Counted from the stretch's first letter, positions 1 to 12,242 are shown. The stretch is 64,000 bases of DNA from Takifugu bimaculatus (GCA_004026145.2 CP034977.1:4871100-4935099), one strand, 5' to 3'. The notes: generated by a model from the sequence alone, not told the origin. Numbers and translations are program-made.

Positions 1-94
1 CTGTCACTCTCCATCTGCAGCAGGCACAGGGTTTTCCATTTGGACGGGTCTTCAAGACCCTGTATAGATAACAGTACTCCTAATGACATTACTA

Positions 95-289
95 TTAAGA
101 ATCATTGTCCTCCCCCCTCTGTACCCTCCACACATGGCTGGCCTCTGCCATTGCATCTGGGTAGTCCCCCTGAGGGTGTTGATCTGCCAACGGAACCAGG
201 TCAAAAAAGCTGGTGACTGTGTAGGTGTGGACCAATCCAATGTCAGTGTCGGTTTCAGGTGAAAACCAGATGTATGACTGACTGGCCAA
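95..289 (-). other. Unassigned open segment within col4a4 intron
   Basis: A 64-codon minus-strand frame opens in all-acidic/aromatic sequence (SYIWFSPETDTDIGLVH and further DLVPLADQHPQGDYPDAMAE) and ends with a stop. It is not Gly-X-Y, so it is not a collagen exon. An AG preceded by a T-rich stretch lies just upstream at about 283-300. I do not recognise the family; it may be a fragment of a repeated element or a chance frame. Composition is less biased than the other chance ORFs here. Confidence 0.2.
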
Positions 290-516
290 AAAACAAGTTT
301 CTTTGGCAGAATGCAGAAATTCATAATTTGATTCTGATCAGACATTTTCACAATATGTTGAATGTGATACAAAACAGCACATCTGCAGACAGCTTTATTT
401 CCACCTGTGCAGACTCTGAGTGTCTTGGATCAGTGAAATGTAATTTGCATATAAATTTTAATCAATCAAATAAACAATGTAAAATAATTTATGAAATAAT
501 TTATCATCAAACTCAC

Positions 517-2483
517 CTTTAATATCAATGACTGTAAAATCCCCCTTCTGACCTTTCAATCCTTTGACACCAGGGAATCCAGCAATCCCCTGTAAGTCAG
601 TAATTAAAGCAATCATCTTACAATCATCTTCCAGTCTTACTGCAGTCTCTGGTAACTCACCTGCTGTCCTCTCTGGCCTGTCTCTCCAGGTGACCCTCTG
701 TCTCCTCTTGGGCCTGGGGCACCCGGAGCTCCTGATGTCCCTCGAGCCCCCTGCTTACCCTCTGGACCAGGTTGGCCCCTAATTTCAACTGGGGGCCCAC
801 AAGAACAGTCTCCTTGACTCCCTGCAACAAATGGGTAGACAACAGTCATAAATGGTAGCGTGTCAGAATTAGGGCGGCACGATTTTTCCAAAAAAAAAAT
901 GTACTCTAATACTGACACACACAAGCCCAAATGTTCACTTTTTCTGGTCACCCTATGATTAGTCGATTAATCGAGAAAATATTTATTCACCATTAAAATA
1001 AATAAATAAATCAGTAGTTGCAGCCCTAGTCAGAATCTGACAAACTTTCACAGGTGTATCCTGCTGATAGGGATTTGGGATACAGAGACACTCAAATACA
1101 CTGCTGTCATGTGAGATACACTCTGAAGTGTATATCAGAAGTGGTATTTCCCCTTTTCCATGTGAGTTGTTAAAAGTTGAAGGAATGGCCACATAAAGGG
1201 AGGCATGAATTCTTCCCAACATCCACACTGGTCCTGTCTGGCTGCTTCCTGCTTCCTCAGACTGGGGGACCACAGTAAACATCCCAAAGCCTCGCTGGTT
1301 TTGCAGACATAGCAACTAGACTTCCCATATTATCTTTAATAGGTTTAATGGGGTGTAATGGTGGTGGGAAATTTTGTACAGTGCTGTACGTTTCTTTGGA
1401 GATGCTAATTTCCCTGGTGGACACCCCCTAAAGGGATCAATAAAGTACTCTTGAATCTTGAATCTTGAAGAGTCTGGTAAACATAGGGTCACCATCCAAA
1501 GGTCTAGATATTCAGAACACTAGTTTTGGCCTCAATGGCAATGATCCCCACCATGTCAGTGCCCACTGTGTCAGTCAGAGGCAGCATGGCGTTATTAACC
1601 ACTCTACCTGTAAGATCCAAACTTTCCCTGTGTACGATCCACACCAGGTCTGGAGCTTTGGACCCCCATTCTTGATGAGTGGAGCTGGCAGCATTATTGG
1701 TGGTTTCGTCTGAGTAGTGTATTCCTGTCCTTACTGGGCTTTTCATAGTTTTGTGATGTAACAGTTGGTTTGGATTAAACTATGACAGTTGGCAATACCG
1801 ATTTCGTGGCAGCTTCCAATCTTGTCTGGTCCTGTTTTGTTTTTTGCTAATTCTGGCTTTGCTTCAACTGTTTTTTCACACCTCAGCCTTCAGCTACTAG
1901 TGGCAAACCTTAGTTCATAACTATATTTTTATTGTTTTTGTTGTCTGGGTATGGTTTTTGCTTCCTGTACATTTTTTTCTTTTTGCTTATATTGTGATTA
2001 TGTTCACATTATTGTTTGCGATGTTTATAGTTGATGCTCCTTTGCATGTTCATTTATATCTGCTTACTGCTTTGGCTATAGTTAAAGTCTCTTTGGTCTG
2101 TTTCTTTTGGTGTTTGTTTTTTACCTTCGCATTAGCCAAAGGTTTACATACGATGCATACTTTTGCATTACCAAGCAAACGTGGCTGGGTTTTGCAATTA
2201 TGTGTTTGTATGCTTTTTAATTAAGCTGATTTCTTTCATACTGTCCACTCACATATGTTGTCTGGAGGTATTCTTTCAACATATGTGCCCTTCAGTAAAA
2301 TTGTCCTTGGGATGTCCTTCCTCTAGGTGGTGTTCTTTTCTTTAGCCCCCACAATCATCAGTTAATTAAAATTTCAATGTTTCCAGCACGGACCTTTAAC
2401 TCCTGCGATGCCTTGGGCACCTGGAGGACCCTGAGCACCTTTTTTTCCAGTATCTCCAGGGACCCCAGGAAGACAATATCTAC
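517..2483 (-). CDS. col4a4: col4a4 exons 2394-2483, 661-821, 517-589
   Basis: Exon 2394-2483 encodes GRYCLPGVPGDTGKKGAQG and on to GVKG. Its donor is the non-consensus GTCCGT. Exon 661-821 (161 bases) opens GSQGDCSCGPPVEIRGQPG, the Cys-X-Cys interruption shared by alpha2-class chains, and ends phase 0 at GRGQQ before GTGAGT. Exon 517-589 encodes GIAGFPGVKGLKGQKGDFTV then IDIKG and ends in phase 1, so a further exon must lie left of base 1. The block between 822 and 2393 is intron. Confidence 0.83.
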
Positions 2484-5400
2484 CTGAGAAAGAACAGAGG
2501 ATTATGAATAAGGTACACGTGTCCAGTTGGTAGTGAGAATACATTTGAATTGTCACCACTTGAGACGATGTTTCGTGGCATCATCTCTCCCAGCAATACT
2601 AAGCTCTATGAAGAACCAGTATGAATTAAAAAATGGTGTCAGGAGGGTTTAAGTGTGGATTTGACCATCTTCGTTTATTTCTCTCATAGGACTACCAAAA
2701 CCAGGCGTGTGGAAAAAGACCCTCTCACAGCAACCTTAAGCTGCGGTGACAGATGACAGATTTGCAATCAAATCAGTAATTAAGTTATCATTCATTAAGT
2801 GTTACACATAAATCATTTTTGGGTCACAAGATTTCTTTGTTTCTTCACATCTATCTGCTTTTTGAAGAGACTACAATTTGTCATCAGACTGTCACAACTC
2901 CAAAAATGTCTGTTTAAAAAATTTGAAATGACAAGAAACTGGCTTTGTGGTACCTGAAATCCCTGGCTTTCCTTTGATTCCTTTAGGTCCTGGCTTCCCA
3001 GGTTTTCCAGGTTCACCAGGTGTTGGCCCATCTGTAATCAACTGTCCTGGAGCTCCCTTGTCCCCTTTTGACCCTGAAACACCCATCTGTCCCCCAGTGC
3101 CAGTTGGTCCTGGAAGGAAATAATATTTTATATTTGACAAAGAACTTGAGCACATTTATCAGAAGTACAACATTTTTCTCAAACTACTCACCAGGTATGG
3201 ACACTCCAGGTTCTCCTGGCGGACCAGACATTCCCATTGGTCCAATGTCTCCTGGAGAGCCCCTCATTCCAGGGGCTCCAGTTTCCCCATCATCACCTGG
3301 GCAAAAGTAGACATCCAGTTGACAGCTGACTGCACTATAGATTCTACCTCGACATACCTTAAGGATTAATACCTGTGTGAGTAATGTCAACATCCTGGGA
3401 GTGGCCTTTTTGACCTGGTTCTCCCATTATGCCCTGGGGAGAGACTGACTCATTAGTCCCACATAAAGGCCTTTCTCTCTCATGTACCACTACACTTTAC
3501 CAAAATTTGCATATTGTAAAGCTGTTCGATTTAAACCCACCCATTTAATGGGACACCATCAAAAGGAAAAACATATTTACAATTATGTCCATTTATTGTC
3601 TTATTATTCCAGGTCATATTAATCCATAATGTCTAGCGAAGAGTCAACTGAACTGTTGAAAGCAGGAGTTGAAACTCTTTAGGCCAATGCAGTTTAAAGG
3701 GCTGAATGCCTGTCATATGGGAGAAAGGTTCATGAATAGCCATCGCTCTTATTAACTAGACAGGTCAGTCTTTTTTATTGTCTTTAACAATATATAATGA
3801 AAAGGAGTGACCTTCTGGCCTTCTCGACCAATCAGACCAGGGAGACCTGGACTTCCTTGAATTCCCTGAAAAACAAATTAATCCCAAATGAAAGCAATAG
3901 AAAAAATATGACTATTATAATGTGAAGGATTTGAATTTTACCCACTGTCAAACCTTTGTTGCCCAGCAGCCCGTCATTACCAGGAAGTCCCTGTTACACC
4001 AAAGTGATCATCAGACATCAAAGGGTCAACATTTCATGTTATGTTAACTCGACACCAGCCATTAATCAAACTTACAATACAATTAATACACAGAAGTCTA
4101 CTCACCTTTGGCCCAGGAAAACCTAGAATGCCCTTCTCTCCTTTGACACCGGGCAGAGAGTCCAAACCCTGAAATCCAACCAGAAATGCTCATTGTTTCT
4201 CGTCATTTGATCACAAACCAATTCAATCCTGATTTCACCAAAATTACTGGTGTAAATCTGACATGTAAGCTTACTGGCAAGCCCTGCGGCCCACAGATAC
4301 CTTTAACGCCTTGAGGACCCTGGAGAACAGAAACAAAAAAAGATGACACGTCACACCAAAATTGGAGCAACACCTAAACTTGAGGTTTAAACCAGTTAGA
4401 TTTAACAAATCCAACATTAGAATCAACACACCTAAAAAAAAAAAAATCAAACCAACAGCAAAAATAAAAGCAGCTGAATTCCTTCCAGATGAAGGGAACC
4501 AGGGTAGATCTAAAAAAAACAACCTAGAAAACCACTGTGTTACAGCTGTACACAAATTCAACCTTTGTGCAGCTCTTAAGAACCGCAGGAAAAGATTAGA
4601 AAACTCCACCTGCTCTCCTTTGATGTAAAGGTCTTCTGGTGGGTCAACATACTCAAACGGTCCTGGTGGCCCCTGGAGGCCCTGGTCCCCCTGTGGAGAA
4701 CAAAACAATACTTCAGCATAGTTCTACAATACTGCAAAGTCCTACAGATGTTTTGTTGAAGAGGTGTGTCCATGAATTATTATTTTTTTTACCTCATCTC
4801 CTTTTTGCCCAGGCAAGCATCGACCTTTTTCTCCCTAAAATACAAAACTGACAGTGCGTGATTGATGATCAATAATTAACAGGTTAATGAATAGAGTTTT
4901 TGAAGGAGACTCTAAAGCCTCTTCTGTATTTTTTCTAGAGGAACTTCTCCTTATACAGTGGCTTCACTGCTCTGTTTCATCAGCAGTGGTCATTAACTAA
5001 TAATTATTAACTCTTAATAATGGGAATTTCTGTTTATTTGGCCACACTGGCTTCCAAAGATTACAAATTTGATCTAATTTTTCACATTCTCATTCACGTA
5101 CTAGTGACAACGATGGGGTCGATGAGCCAACTTATCATTGGGGAAACAGAACCCTGACATTTCTGCAGCGAGCCCTTTCACCTGCCAAATGTCCTGAAGC
5201 TTTTTTGTTGCCATCTAGACAATTTCAGTGAGTTGAACTTGTTTAGTTTGTTGAATGTGTTCTGTTTTTACATGACTTCCATGTTCATGCAGGTGAGCAG
5301 TCCACACAAATAAAATATTCTAGAATATTAAATGCGTGTCCGACCAAATTTTACATAAACATCATTACGTACAGGCGGACCTGTTGACCCTGGCAGACCA

Positions 5401-8400
5401 GGCAGACCCTGTAGAGATGCAGAAACTGGGTCATTATAATTATTTAGTACTACTACAATGATTAATCGCTCTATTACCACTGTGACCATTTTTGTGGTGT
5501 TTATTCTTACTCACCTTTGTTCCATCTGGTCCTGCAGGACCAGAATTTCCTCGTGGACCGGGCAGACCACGTTTTCCCTAAAACAATAGAATGAATAATC
5601 TGCGCCTCTGCGCACGCATATAATACCAAAATGACACACAGCTGTAAGTACAAGCAGTCATTAAAACAACTACCAACAAGTTTATTTTCAAAAATATTTG
5701 GACAGTGACACAATTTTTGTTTTAACTGTTTACAAAAATATATTTGGGCTAAAATTGTATAATCAATATGGAATTAAAGTGCAGACTCTCAGCTGTAATA
5801 TGAGTATTCACATCCAAATTGGAGCAAGGGTTTAGGAATTACAGCTCTTTAATACAAAGCTGCCTCTTTTTCAAGGGACCAAAAGTAATTGGACATTGAC
5901 TCAGAAGGCTGAAAAAAGGAGAAATCCATCAGAGAGATAGTGAAAATATCAGGAGTCGCCAAATCAACAGTTTGTGACTGGTGAGCTCAGGAACTCCAAA
6001 AGGCCTAGATGTCCACGGAAGATAACAGTGGTGGATGATTGCAGAATCCTTTCCATAGTGAAGAACAATCTCCAGGAAGTAGGTGTATCAGTATCTGAGC
6101 CTACCATAAAGAGAACTTCATGAGAGTAAATACAAAGGACTCACCAGAAGGTGCAAACCATTAATCAGCCTCAAAAATAGAAAGACCAGAATTGATTTAG
6201 CCAAAAACACCTAAAGAAGCCAGCCCAGTTCTGGAACAGGGTTCTTTGAACAGATGAGACTAAGATCAACGTGAACCAGAATGATGGAAATAAGAGTTTG
6301 GAGAAGAATTGGAACAGCTCATGACCTAAAGCACACCACATCTTCTGTAAAACGTGGTGATGGCATGTGCATGCCTGGCTTCCATCGGCACCGGGTCACT
6401 GGTGTTTTTTCATGATGTGAGAAAAGACAGAAGCAGCCAGCTGAATTCTGAAGTGTATGTTAGGGTTTCTGCTCACTCCAGGACAGTGATCCAAAACATA
6501 CTGCAAAAGCCACCCAGGAGTTTTTAAAGCAAAGAAGTGGAATATTGTGCAATGGCTGAGTCAATCACCAGATCTCTACCCAATCGAGATGCATTTCACT
6601 TGCTCAAGACAAAAAGACCCTCAAACAAGCAACAGGTAAAGACAGCTGGCAAAGCGTCACCAAAGAGGAAAAGCCAGTGTTTGGTGATGTCCATGGGTTC
6701 CAGACTTCAGTCAGTCATTGCCTACAAAGAATTCTCTACGAAATATTAAAAAGTAACATTTTCTTTACGGCTATGTTTATTTGTCCAATTACTTTTGTGC
6801 CCCCCAAATGAGGAGTGTTTGTATAAAAATAGCTACAATTCCCACATGTTTAGTCATATTTTGGTTCAACTTAAACCTTAAAGTCTGATGTGGCAGAAAG
6901 CCCAAATCATGAAGATTGTGACACTGTCCAAATATTTTTGGGCCTAACTCTATTTAAGTTCTATTGGTTCTTTTTCTCCTGAAAACGTGCTTCTGTATTA
7001 TGTTCATGTTCTAGTCTCATAGGTTTCTTCTTACCTCTAAACCAGGAAGTCCACGAGGGCCGACATCTCCCTGTCAACCAATACTATTGATGAGGAACAA
7101 ATTTATGGAAACAGAAAGGCGTCATTTGTGAACTCACAGTACTGCTACAGCACTTGGGACCCTAACCCCCGTACTTACTGGCACTCCAGGCTTCTGTATG
7201 ATGAAAGCTGCCATTTCACCAGAAAACCCCTTGAGCCCTGGAAAACCCTGCAGAACATGTAAGTACAATATACCACATTAGAAAGGTAAACAGAAATTCA
7301 TCTGAGTGCACATGAACTGAAAGAAAATTACTTATTACTAGTTATTACTTTTACTAGTAACTACAAACATGTGATTACCATAACTAATTACTAGTCCTGT
7401 TTCTCACAAAAACCTAAGTGTACTAAATCTATCCATCTTCTGTCTTTTGAAGATGTTTTGCCTTCTATTAGTACGTATTGACCCTTTACCCTATTAATGA
7501 CCCTATTTTCATGTTGTGACTGGTCAAACTTTCAAGATTTCCTCATTGAATGATTGATCTCTGACCGATTCTCCATTTGGTCCTTGTTCTCCAGGAAGTC
7601 CAGGATCTCCTCTCTCTCCTTTGGTCCCATTGCATCCATCTAGGCCTGGAAAACCAGTACCTCCAGCTGGACCTGGGTGACCCTGACACACAAGCGCATG
7701 TCATCAGTTTAACCTCTGACCCTCTCTTGGCTGGTCTAATTAATACAGTAAGAAATATCTTACTGGGACTCCCTCCATGCCTGGAAAACCTGGAACACCA
7801 ACACTTCCCTGAAATCAGAAAAAGTCACAAATTTTTCCCAGTGAGGCCTGTGATTGGTTAGTCAATCATTACACCTCCAGCTCAGGAGCAATCAAACAGA
7901 ACCAGAACCAAACGTATTTACCAGATCTCCTTTGTGTCCAGCAGCTCCTGCCTGGCCCTCATTTCCTTTTTGGCCCTTTTCTCCCCAGGGCCCCTGAGGG
8001 CCTGGAAAACCAGGAGGCCCTTGTGGACCCTGCCTTCCCAGAGAACCAGGAGGTCCCTTCAGTTAAAAAAGATAATTAGTTCCTGACAATTCCAAATTTG
8101 ACCAAATATATTTCCTTTTTAAAAAAAATAAAAATAATGACAAATATCTTCGGAGCTGAAAAAGTCTGATAAAGCCTGAAAATCCCACTGCAATCATGGA
8201 AAGTAAACACCACTGTGACCTGCAGCTGCAATCATGCTCTCAACCGTCAGGGTTACGATGAGAGAATCAGGACGTTGCCGAGTTACAGCGTGATTAATAT
8301 TTAATCAACAATGTCTAATGAGAACAACTGCTTTTTTCAAGTAATTGATGGTGTAAACAAATAAGAAAATGAATAAAAATTTAATATGCCTCCATTTTAG

Positions 8401-10339
8401 TCCCAGAGTGCGAATAGCCAAACCTGAAAATAGAACCACCTTTGAGATGATATTCTTTAATTCTCTGTATCAATTTCATTTTCCAAAATGCTTTAAGATG
8501 CATCAAACACTTAAGGAAAATATTGTATTAAGTCTATGTTAATGTGGGATACACACAAAAGGTATTTCTTGATTGTCATCAAAGGTGTCTCCTGGATTCA
8601 GTTGTTTTCAACCTCATCATGTTTAATGCTAATCCTGTTTAATGCTAATCCTGTTTAATGCTAATCCTGTGTTTTTGTTGGTGAACCTTCCACATAGTCC
8701 AATAACTGGACAGTTTTGATATCTTGGTTTTGAGCTGATTGTTTTGTGTGTTGTGCTCTTGTGTGTCCACTAGGAGGCGCAGTGGCCCCATTTTCTGGTT
8801 CTCGCTGGTGCCTCCACACCTGCAAGGTCACATGACATCACCTGCCTCTTCCAGTTTGGTTGATGTTGCGTTTTCGGTAAATGGAATTATATTTTCTCTT
8901 AATGTTGTTGTGTTTCCTATTAATCTCATCGTGTTTCTCTTAATTTTCTTAGTTTTACTTTAATGCTGTTTTCTCTTTATTGTGATTTGCACTTCAGGGC
9001 CACCGTAGGATGCACATAGGTATCTGTGTGTATGTGTATCAAAATATCTTATGCATTTTAATGTGTATATGTTTGTGTGTACTGTATCTGTCTGAATGTG
9101 TACATGCGTGTGTTTATCTATTTTGTCTGTGTCGGGGTTTTTCCGAGCACGTGTCTTCATTTTTTGTGTATCAGTGTACACATGTGCACACTTATGTGTG
9201 CATGAACATGTGTATGATTCGTCTATTCTGAATGTATCTGTGACTGTGTGAGTCTGTATATTTGTGTGTATACACTGGTGTGTGTTTCTATCTTTATACA
9301 CTGGTGTGTGTGTGTGTGTGTGTGTACGTGCGCTCTTTGTCTTTATACACTTGCGTGTGCATATCTGTGTGTGATGTGAGAGATGTGACAGTTCTGATCT
9401 CTGTTAGTTCAGTTTCGATCCGTTTTTCTTTGAAGTGACTGAAGTGTGAAATCAGTCAGACAGATGCGTTCCCACAATACTCTGGAGCTCGGGTTAGGGT
9501 GGGTTAGGGTTAGTCTGGTGGTCCCAGCAGCACAAACACGGAGCTGCGTCCTGATCACTGCTGTTCTAACAGGAAATGAGGGCACCATCATGAGAGGACA
9601 GGATTTTATACCAGTATAGGGTTAGATGGGTTATAGTTGGGTTAGGGTTAGATGGGTTAGGGTTAGATGGGTTAGGGTTGGGTTAGATGGGTTAGGGTTA
9701 GATGGGTTAGGGTTGGGTTAGGGTTAGATGGGTTAGGGTTAGATGGGTTAGGGTTGGGTTAGGGTTAGATGGGTTAGGGTTGGGTTAGGGTTAGATGGGT
9801 TAGGGTTAGATGGGTTAGGGTTGGGTTAGGGTTAGTCTGGTGGTCCCAGCAGCACAAACACGGAGCTGCGTCCTGATCACTGCTGTTCTAACAGGAAATG
9901 AGGGCACCATCATGAGAGGACAGGATTTTATACCAGTATAGGGTTAGATGGGTTAGGTTAGATGGGTTAGGGTTGGGTTAGGGTTAGATGGGTTAGGGTT
10001 AGATGGGTTAGGGTTGGGTTAGGGTTGGGTTAGGGTTAGATGGGTTTAGGGTTTGGGTTAGGGTTAGATGGGTTAGGGTTAGATGGGTTAGGGTTGGGTT
10101 AGGGTTGGGTTAGGGTTAGATGGGTTAGGGTTAGATGATGTGCTCTGATTGGGTTAGGGTTGGGTTAGGGTTAGATGATGTGCTCTGATTGGTGTTAGGG
10201 TTGGGTTAGGGTTAGATGGGTTAGGGTTAGATGATGTGCTCTGATTGGGTGATGTGTGGAAGTTAACCATTGATCCTTTGGCTGGAAAGCACTGACAGGT
10301 CGAACAGTCCCTTCCTGCACATGGTTCCATCTGGTCACC
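517..10339 (-). CDS. col4a4: Type IV collagen alpha-4-like chain, 5' part (20 exons; 3' part outside window)
   Basis: Structural chain of basement-membrane collagen IV; alpha4 assembles with alpha3 and alpha5. Twenty minus-strand exons with AG/GT borders and compatible phases encode almost unbroken Gly-X-Y repeats. The 7S piece reads CAGRDCSTCQCFPAKG, the Cys pattern of alpha2-class chains (alpha2/4/6). Alpha4 is favoured over alpha2/6 by three non-collagenous interruptions: VDPPEDLYIKGE (alpha4 has a similar PPDF-LYKGE segment), RYCLPGVPG followed by a Cys-X-Cys exon, and KGDFTVIDIKG (alpha4: KGDMVVSRVKG). These comparisons are from memory. The gene is divergent to col4a3, as in other vertebrates. 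No frameshift or stop was seen. The remaining collagenous exons and NC1 lie left of base 1. The signal-peptide exon is not securely located. Confidence 0.85.
822..2393. other. col4a4 intron with dispersed-repeat remnants
   Basis: No collagen exon was found here. The stretch around 1330-1470 ends in a repeated ATCTTGAATCTTGAA tail after AATAAAGTACT, as in 3' ends of fish non-LTR (L2/CR1-like) elements. The adjoining 1465-1750 has overlapping open frames on both strands (one with TDTVGTDMVGIIAIEAK) that look like retroelement fragments but were not assigned. The remainder (1750-2390) is T-rich and shows nothing recognisable. Confidence 0.35.
2954..3433 (-). CDS. col4a4: col4a4 collagenous exons 3373-3433, 3192-3296, 2954-3109
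   Basis: Here the gene changes from phase-0 to phase-1 junctions, a shift typical of the middle of collagen IV genes where Gly codons are split by introns. Exon 3373-3433 (61 bases) ends GHSQDVDITHT plus one base. Exon 3192-3296 (105 bases) gives GDDGETGAPGMRGSPGDIG and on to VSIPG. Exon 2954-3109 (156 bases) contains the interruption GQLITDGPTPGEPG. The split Gly codons rejoin correctly at each junction. Confidence 0.85.
3812..5577 (-). CDS. col4a4: col4a4 collagenous exons 5515-5577, 5373-5408, 4793-4834, 4610-4690, 4275-4319, 4106-4168, 3946-3990, 3812-3865
   Basis: Eight phase-0 exons of 63, 36, 42, 81, 45, 63, 45 and 54 bases. Exon 4610-4690 carries the alpha4-type interruption GPFEYVDPPEDLYIKGEQ. 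Single cysteines occur in exon 4793-4834 (GRCLPG) and 4275-4319 (GICGPQG). For 3946-3990 the donor is GTGGGT: stopping after GLT and joining GIQGSPG keeps the triplet register, whereas the nearer GTTTGA would break it. The donor of 3812-3865 (GTCACT) is weak but the phase fits. Confidence 0.82.
5684..6945 (+). mobile_element. Degenerate Tc1/mariner-type DNA transposon
   Basis: Terminal inverted repeats match: AAAATATTTGGACAGTG near 5693 and its complement CACTGTCCAAATATTTTT near 6912-6930. The roughly 1.2-kb interior retains broken plus-strand transposase similarity: DSDPKHTAKATQEFL near 6487, followed by a frame-shifted QSPDLYPIE-type motif near 6560. Both are hallmarks of Tc1-like DDE transposases. 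Stops and shifts break the frame throughout, so it is inactive. It sits in the col4a4 intron between exons 7035-7070 and 5515-5577. Confidence 0.8.
7035..8056 (-). CDS. col4a4: col4a4 collagenous exons 7922-8056, 7764-7808, 7566-7682, 7179-7247, 7035-7070
   Basis: Five phase-0 exons of 135, 45, 117, 69 and 36 bases, all multiples of three and all beginning with a Gly codon, as is usual for the 5' half of collagen IV genes. The first reads GPPGSLGRQGPQGPPGF onward. The third contains GFPGLDGCNGTKGERGDPG, the conserved Cys-Asn-Gly-Thr (N-glycosylation-type) site near the 7S domain. The fourth has a short interruption (GEMAAFIIQKPG). Donors are GTAAAT, GTAAGA, GTCAGA, GTAAGT and GTAAGA. No stop codons occur. 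Confidence 0.85.
8057..9481. other. First large col4a4 intron: no exon seen; GT-rich stretch
   Basis: No Gly-X-Y exon was found on either strand. A 17-base unit (TTTAATGCTAATCCTGT) is repeated three times at about 8620-8668. From about 9015 to 9375 the sequence is GT-rich, with many TGTGTG/ATGTGT runs and a pure (TG)n run near 9305-9325. The open frames there on both strands (H/T- and C/V-rich) are products of this composition. Confidence 0.5.
9482..10250. repeat. TTAGGG-like interstitial array (variant GGGTTAGATG)
   Basis: Mixed units of GGGTTAGGGTT and GGGTTAGATG, interrupted by two copies of an about 120-base non-repeat segment starting TAGTCTGGTGGTCCCAGCAG (near 9511 and 9834). The array lies in the first large col4a4 intron just 3' (on the minus strand) of the 7S exon. 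Near its right end the units acquire ATGATGTGCTCTGATTGG inserts (10131-10250). Confidence 0.85.
10268..10339 (-). CDS. col4a4: col4a4 7S-domain exon
   Basis: A 72-base phase-0 exon, read right to left, follows an acceptor (ttttcag) at 10340-10342 and ends with ATG before the donor GTTAAC. It encodes GDQMEPCAGRDCSTCQCFP then AKGSM. The cysteines of the 7S domain make inter-tetramer disulfides in collagen IV, and the CxGRDC-xxCxC spacing identifies the alpha2-class N terminus. A 2.2-kb intron separates it from the next exon at 7922-8056. The exon carries no initiator Met in a signal-peptide context, so at least one exon lies further right. The 3' edge is less certain because other GT dinucleotides are near. 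Confidence 0.8.
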
Positions 10340-11220
10340 CTGAAAAACACAGAACAGAAACATCACATGTATGACATCATATATTATCATTGAACATTTG
10401 GCATCACAGCACACAAACAGGTTGATCTCCTGTCACAGTCCAGCGTAGCAGCTAAACCAGTCCAAGTCTGGTCCGTCAGTCCTGGGTGTGTGTGTGTCCA
10501 TGAAGCCACAGAAAATCCAAAACTGAGGGGCTGGACAAGAGTGGATCTAGGCAGAATTATTTGAAGCTCTTAGGTTGTATTTTCTCCAGCATGGTTTGTA
10601 GACGGTGAGGAATGTAAAAAGACAAGCATCTGTCTGTGTGTGCCTGATAACATCAGTTGGACTGAACAGACAACGAACATGAATTCATTTTAATGAAATC
10701 AAAATGGATTGTCACTCTTTGACTCCAGCGACATTGATGGTGGTAACTTTGTGTTCTGTTTCAGGCATCATGCTTTATTTGATTTCAATATATAGTCATT
10801 GATATACATGCAACATATTAATCATATAAAGTTTGAGGGTAACGGATGTTCCACAGGTTCGTTAGGGGTGAACATCCTAACGCTGAACATAAAATGAGTC
10901 ATAATCTGTCTCCTACACGCTGTATTCAAACTGAAGAACTGCACAACTTTTTCTTTGACCCCGTTAATAATCTCTGTGGTCTTTTGTGTCCCAGACACTG
11001 GATTTCCCAGCATGTCCTGCTGTTTGTGTAGCAGCCACATTCCTGCAGCATTTGTGTAAACCAGGTTAGCAGTCAGGCGTAGTTATCGGCAGCAGGAATG
11101 TGGATATCACTCAATCTCATAATTGGTCTCCAAACTTTGCTCCCACATCAGAACTACGTGGAGACGTCTGTTCTTCAGTGCTTGCTCAGTCACTTAATAT
11201 TCACTGATTAGTATTCATCA

Positions 11221-11300
11221 ATCAAGCTTTATTGATGTAGCGTCTGTTACGGTTCAAATGGTCTTTAGGTGCTTCACAGAATCCCAGGGCCTGACCCCCA
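11221..11300. mobile_element. Dispersed fish repeat fragment (short-interspersed type)
   Basis: Contains TTTATTGATGTAGCG followed about 50 bases later by AGAATCCCAGGGCCTGACCC and CCAACAAGCAAGACA. The same word pair recurs at 18660-18760 in this window, so it is a dispersed repeat, here truncated. Family not named. Confidence 0.55.
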
Positions 11301-11746
11301 ACAAGCAAGACAGACAAGAGAGACCGACTAAAATAGTGTATTCTGAACAAATGATCTAATTTATACAGAAGCATGGCGGGAAATTGGGGAAGGAAATTTT
11401 TAAAAAGGAACGGAAATGTGATGCTGTCTGTGGAAATGACAAAGAGCCCAGATGATTCCAATTTAATGTAATCTAATCGATGTAGTCTCCAGATCATACA
11501 GAATGCTGATGCAGATGACAAAATAAATATGAAATACTATTTGTTCCAAACTGTTTTTGACATGTGAAATTTAAACTCTCCGTTCTGTCAGAGATCAGAT
11601 GACTTAGCTGGAGCTTAATTATGATTTAAAATGACAATATTGTGATTATATTATTAGGCGTAGCAACAGTAGCAGTATTTGAGTGGAGATATCTGTCTTA
11701 CTGGCTGAGTTTTTTCCTTCTTGATAAGAATCGGTTATCAACTCAC

Positions 11747-11779
11747 CGCTACAGCAGCTGTAGGAGCTGCAAGAATCAT
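11747..11779 (-). other. Possible col4a4 signal-peptide-type start exon (speculative)
   Basis: On the minus strand an ATG at 11779 opens 11 codons rich in small hydrophobic residues (MILAAPTAAVA), followed immediately by a strong donor GTGAGT at 11746. Joining at phase 0 to the 7S exon (GDQMEPC) stays in frame. It is short for a complete signal peptide, and no upstream in-frame ATG exists before a stop. The true first exon may be elsewhere between 10.4 and 16.9 kb. Confidence 0.18.
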
Positions 11780-12242
11780 GAGGAGAGAACTGGAACAGAA
11801 ACAACAGGGAGCCAATTAAACAACTGGAACTTATCAAGTTCAACTGAGGTCATATCCTAGGGAAAAATATGATTCAGACGTGTCACACTGTAAATAAATA
11901 CGACTAAAGCTCAGTCCTGTGTCTGACTTTGATATGGCGACATGAGTTTGAGTTCTGCAGAAGATTCGAAACACTGTTTTTCACCATTTACCAGAGATTA
12001 ATGTGGCTCGTGGGGACAGTGGAGGACGGTAACGGCATCGTGACGTCAGACCAAGTCCCAGCCGCTGCACAGCCCTCTCACTTTGATTCTGCCTCCTGCC
12101 AGACCAGCTAAGAAGATGCTCCGATGACCTGACGTTGCTGGTGGTCCTTCTGAAAAACAAAGGCACACTGAAAGAGATCAGAACAGGAAAATAAGTCGGG
12201 TAACGTACAGTTATGGGTTAGTTTGTTTCAAACATCCAAACA

